Of a stretch of 64,000 nucleotides of DNA, positions 61,637 to 64,000 are shown one piece after another; position 1 is the first letter of the stretch, and every line of letters starts with the position of its first letter. Under the pieces are notes generated by a model. The model had not been told where the DNA came from. It saw only the letters and a list, made by a program, of their open reading frames with translations, and searched no databases. This DNA is from Rhodospirillaceae bacterium (GTDB lineage Bacteria; Pseudomonadota; Alphaproteobacteria; Rhodospirillales; Rhodospirillaceae), in assembly GCA_947476695.1 (NCBI GenBank), contig CANJRD010000004.1, forward strand, positions 62,001 through 126,000. The letters are read 5' to 3'. The position numbers and the translations under genes were made by a program.

Positions 61637-64000
61637 CTATTCCGCCGGGGCTGGGTTCAGGCCGCCGTCGGGCGACATCAGCTTCTGCATCCGGCTGGGG
61701 CTTTTCTTCCGCGCGAATTTATCGAGGGCCAGGTACACCACCGGCGTGGTGAACAGCGTCAGACACTGCGACAAGACCAGGCCACCGACAATCGCGAAGC
61801 CCAGAGGCTTGCGCAGTTCGGCGCCGGCGCCGCCCATCACCATCAACGGGATGCCGCTGAACAGCGCGCACATCGTGGTCATCATGATCGGTCGGAACCG
61901 CAGCATCGCCGCCTTGGTGATGGATTCACGCGGCGACAAGCCCTCGTCGCGCTCCACCTCCAGCGCGAAGTCGATCATCATGATCGCGTTCTTCTTGACG
62001 ATGCCGATCAGCAGAATGATGCCGATCAACCCGATCATATCCAGGGGATACCCGAAGACGCGCAGCATCAGCAGCGCGCCGACGCCTGCGGACGGAATGG
62101 TCGACAGGATTGTCAGCGGGTGGATGTAGCTCTCGTAGAGGATGCCCAGCACGATATAGACCGCGACCAACGCCGCCAGCACCAGATAAGGCATCGTCGT
62201 CAGCGAGGCCTGGAAGGCCTGCGCCGTGCCTTGGAAGCTGGGGATGATGGTCGGCGGCAGGTGCGCGTCGCGCTCGACATCCTTCACCAGATCGATCGCG
62301 TCACTCAGCGCAACGCCCGGTCCTAGGTTGAACGAGATCGTCACGGCCGGGAACTGGCCCAAGTGGCTCACCGATAACGGGGCGGTGGCCCGCTCGAAGG
62401 ACGCGAAAGCGCTTAAGGGGATTTGTCGCCCGTTGGTGGACTTTACGTAGATCTTATCCAGCGCATCGACGCTGCGTTGTACCTTGGGGTCGATCTCCAG
62501 GATCACGTGATACTGGTTGAGCTGTGTGAAGATCGTCGCGACCTGACGCTGGCCGAACGCGTCGTATAGCGTATCGTCGATCTGTTGCGACATGACGCCG
62601 AGCCGCGACGCTGTGTCGCGGTCGATGCGCACGACCGTACGCGCGCCGGCGTCCTGCTGGTCGGTGGTCACATCCTGCAGCTGCGGGATCGCGCTCACCT
62701 TCGCCAGCATGGTCTTGCCCCAGGCATTCAGCTCGGTGACGTTCTGACCCTGCAGCGTGTACTGGAACTGCGTCTTGGCGGCGCGGGCGCCGATGGTGAT
62801 GTCCTGCGACGACACCATGCGGACGTTCAGGCCGGTGATCTTGGCCAGCTTCGGGCGCAGCCGCGCGATCACTTCGTCTACGGTTGCGTCGCGCTCGTGG
62901 AACGGCTTCATCGCAATGCCGATGCGACCCGTATTGGCGATGTTGCCGCCGTTGGAGCCGGAACCCATCGATACGTTGGTCTGGTCGACAGCCGGGTCGG
63001 CCAGGACGATGTCGTTGGCCTCCATCATCTTGCGCTTCATTTCGTCGAAGGAGATGTCCTGCGCGGCCTCGCTCGAGGCGATCATCAGGCCCGTGTCCTG
63101 CTGTGGAAAGAAGCCCTTGGGGCTGATTACGAACAGGAATGCGGTCAATGCCAGGGTCACGCCCAGCGATGCCAGAACCAGCTTTTGGTGGTTCAGGATG
63201 AACTGCAAGCGGCGGCCGTACGCTTCGGTCAACCAGGTGAAGAAGCGGTCGGCGCTGTCGTAGAAGCGGCCGTGATGCTCCGTCTCCTGGCCCAGGAACC
63301 GCGCGCACATGGTGGGCGTCAGCGTCAGCGATACGAAGGCGGAGATTAGGACGGCGATGCTCAGGGTCACCGCGAACTCGCGGAACAGGCGGCCGACAAG
63401 ACCGCCCATCATCAGCAACGGGATGAACACGGCGATCAGCGAGAAGGTGATCGAAATGATGGTGAACCCGATCTGGCGCGCGCCTTTGACGGCGGCTTCG
63501 TAGGGCGTTTCGCCGTCTTCGATATGGCGGACGATGTTCTCGATCATGACGATGGCATCGTCGACCACGAAGCCGACCGCGATGGTCAACGCCATCAGCG
63601 AGAGGTTATCGAGGCCATAGTCGAGCAGGTACATCACCGCGAAGGTGCCGACCAGCGACAGCGGCACGGCCAGGCCGGTGATGGCGGTAGCCCAGAATTT
63701 CCGCAGGAAGATGAAAATGACCATGATCACCAGCACGATGGTGATCGACAGTGTGAACTCGATGTCCTCCACCGAGGCGCGAATCATCTCGGTCTTGTCG
63801 TGCACCACCATCAGCGTGATGGCGGGCGGGATCGTGGCGCGCAGCTTATCGAGCCGATCCATGATCAGGTCGACAGTCTCGATAGCGTTCGCGCCGGGCT
63901 GGCGGCTGACCGACAGGATGATGCCGCGGTGCTGCGAGATCCAGCCGGCGATCTTGTCGTTCTCCACGCCGTCGATCGCCGTGCCGATGTCGGAGATGTG
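61637..64000 (-). CDS. RND efflux permease, HAE1-like (pump 3), 5' end outside the window
   Basis: The open frame runs to the window edge, so the N-terminal part (about a quarter of the usual 1030-1050 residues) is missing. Present are the end of the first periplasmic region (VDLIMDRLDKLRATIPPAI), TM4 with VGFVVDDAIVMIENIVRH, the large second periplasmic region and TM10 with GIVKKNAIMMIDFALE, giving 787 residues. It is the third paralogue of this family in the window, and its partner adaptor, if any, would lie further right. Substrate unknown. Confidence 0.94.
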   Translation of the reverse strand, partial: HISDIGTAIDGVENDKIAGWISQHRGIILSVSRQPGANAIETVDLIMDRLDKLRATIPPAITLMVVHDKTEMIRASVEDIEFTLSITIVLVIMVIFIFLRKFWATAITGLAVPLSLVGTFAVMYLLDYGLDNLSLMALTIAVGFVVDDAIVMIENIVRHIEDGETPYEAAVKGARQIGFTIISITFSLIAVFIPLLMMGGLVGRLFREFAVTLSIAVLISAFVSLTLTPTMCARFLGQETEHHGRFYDSADRFFTWLTEAYGRRLQFILNHQKLVLASLGVTLALTAFLFVISPKGFFPQQDTGLMIASSEAAQDISFDEMKRKMMEANDIVLADPAVDQTNVSMGSGSNGGNIANTGRIGIAMKPFHERDATVDEVIARLRPKLAKITGLNVRMVSSQDITIGARAAKTQFQYTLQGQNVTELNAWGKTMLAKVSAIPQLQDVTTDQQDAGARTVVRIDRDTASRLGVMSQQIDDTLYDAFGQRQVATIFTQLNQYHVILEIDPKVQRSVDALDKIYVKSTNGRQIPLSAFASFERATAPLSVSHLGQFPAVTISFNLGPGVALSDAIDLVKDVERDAHLPPTIIPSFQGTAQAFQASLTTMPYLVLAALVAVYIVLGILYESYIHPLTILSTIPSAGVGALLMLRVFGYPLDMIGLIGIILLIGIVKKNAIMMIDFALEVERDEGLSPRESITKAAMLRFRPIMMTTMCALFSGIPLMVMGGAGAELRKPLGFAIVGGLVLSQCLTLFTTPVVYLALDKFARKKSPSRMQKLMSPDGGLNPAPAE

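Overview
The window looks like a chromosomal stretch of a GC-rich alphaproteobacterium. The clues are a DUF2336 HEAT-like protein (a family known mainly from Alphaproteobacteria), a PE-ligase-polymerase LigD, a cobalamin salvage operon, many secreted enzymes, and HAE1/MdtBC-type RND pumps. No transposase, integrase, phage gene, tRNA, rRNA or CRISPR array was seen. Genes are densely packed, and most convergent neighbours end within a few bases of each other.

Layout. (1) 1-2.8 kb: ligD for non-homologous end joining, with an apparent 2-bp contraction in a CG run near its 3' end, closed by an intrinsic terminator. (2) 2.8-4.6 kb: a cupin, an unknown protein and a Tat-type dienelactone hydrolase. 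(3) 4.7-15.8 kb: cobalamin uptake and late assembly. cobU is divergent from a sigma70-like promoter and a cobalamin riboswitch that leads btuB-cobD-btuF-btuC-btuD-cbiB-cobQ-cobT-cobS and a small tyrosine-phosphatase-like gene. The set imports corrinoids (BtuB, BtuFCD) and carries out amidation, aminopropanol attachment and nucleotide-loop assembly. No corrin-ring genes or adenosyltransferase are in view. (4) 15.8-17.5 kb: the DUF2336 protein, a small doubtful gene and a strong 15-bp hairpin. (5) 17.5-22.2 kb: a catabolic group around an IclR regulator (amidohydrolase, Tat-type nitrilase-like protein, cysteine hydrolase, isocitrate-lyase/PEP-mutase family enzyme).

(6) 22.4-28.5 kb: the most unusual block. 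Five exported proteins lie on one strand: an unrecognised Cys-rich protein, a DUF1592/DUF1588-type lipoprotein with a CxxCH motif, a DUF1552 Tat protein, a COG4315 repeat protein and a CHRD protein. (7) 28.5-39.1 kb: LysR and cupin, exported amidase, a cyclophilin fused to two HdeA-like domains, a fused 5-oxoprolinase, a small membrane protein, an exported double cupin, an exported acetamidase/formamidase and a rhodanese. (8) 39.1-51.8 kb: two MdtABC-like RND pumps flank an exported CxxCH protein with a regulatory-like N-terminal domain and an Fsr-like MFS carrier. (9) 51.8-53.9 kb: DUF523 protein, exported metallo-beta-lactamase-fold protein, exported esterase. (10) 53.9-61.6 kb: a surface-glycan locus with two GT4-like glycosyltransferases, an RgpF-type protein, the complete dTDP-L-rhamnose pathway (rfbC, rfbB, rfbD, rfbA) and a phosphoglycosyl transferase. 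(11) 61.6-64 kb: the C-terminal three quarters of a third RND permease, cut by the window end.

All functional names come from reading motifs and overall protein character by eye. No database search or structure prediction was run.
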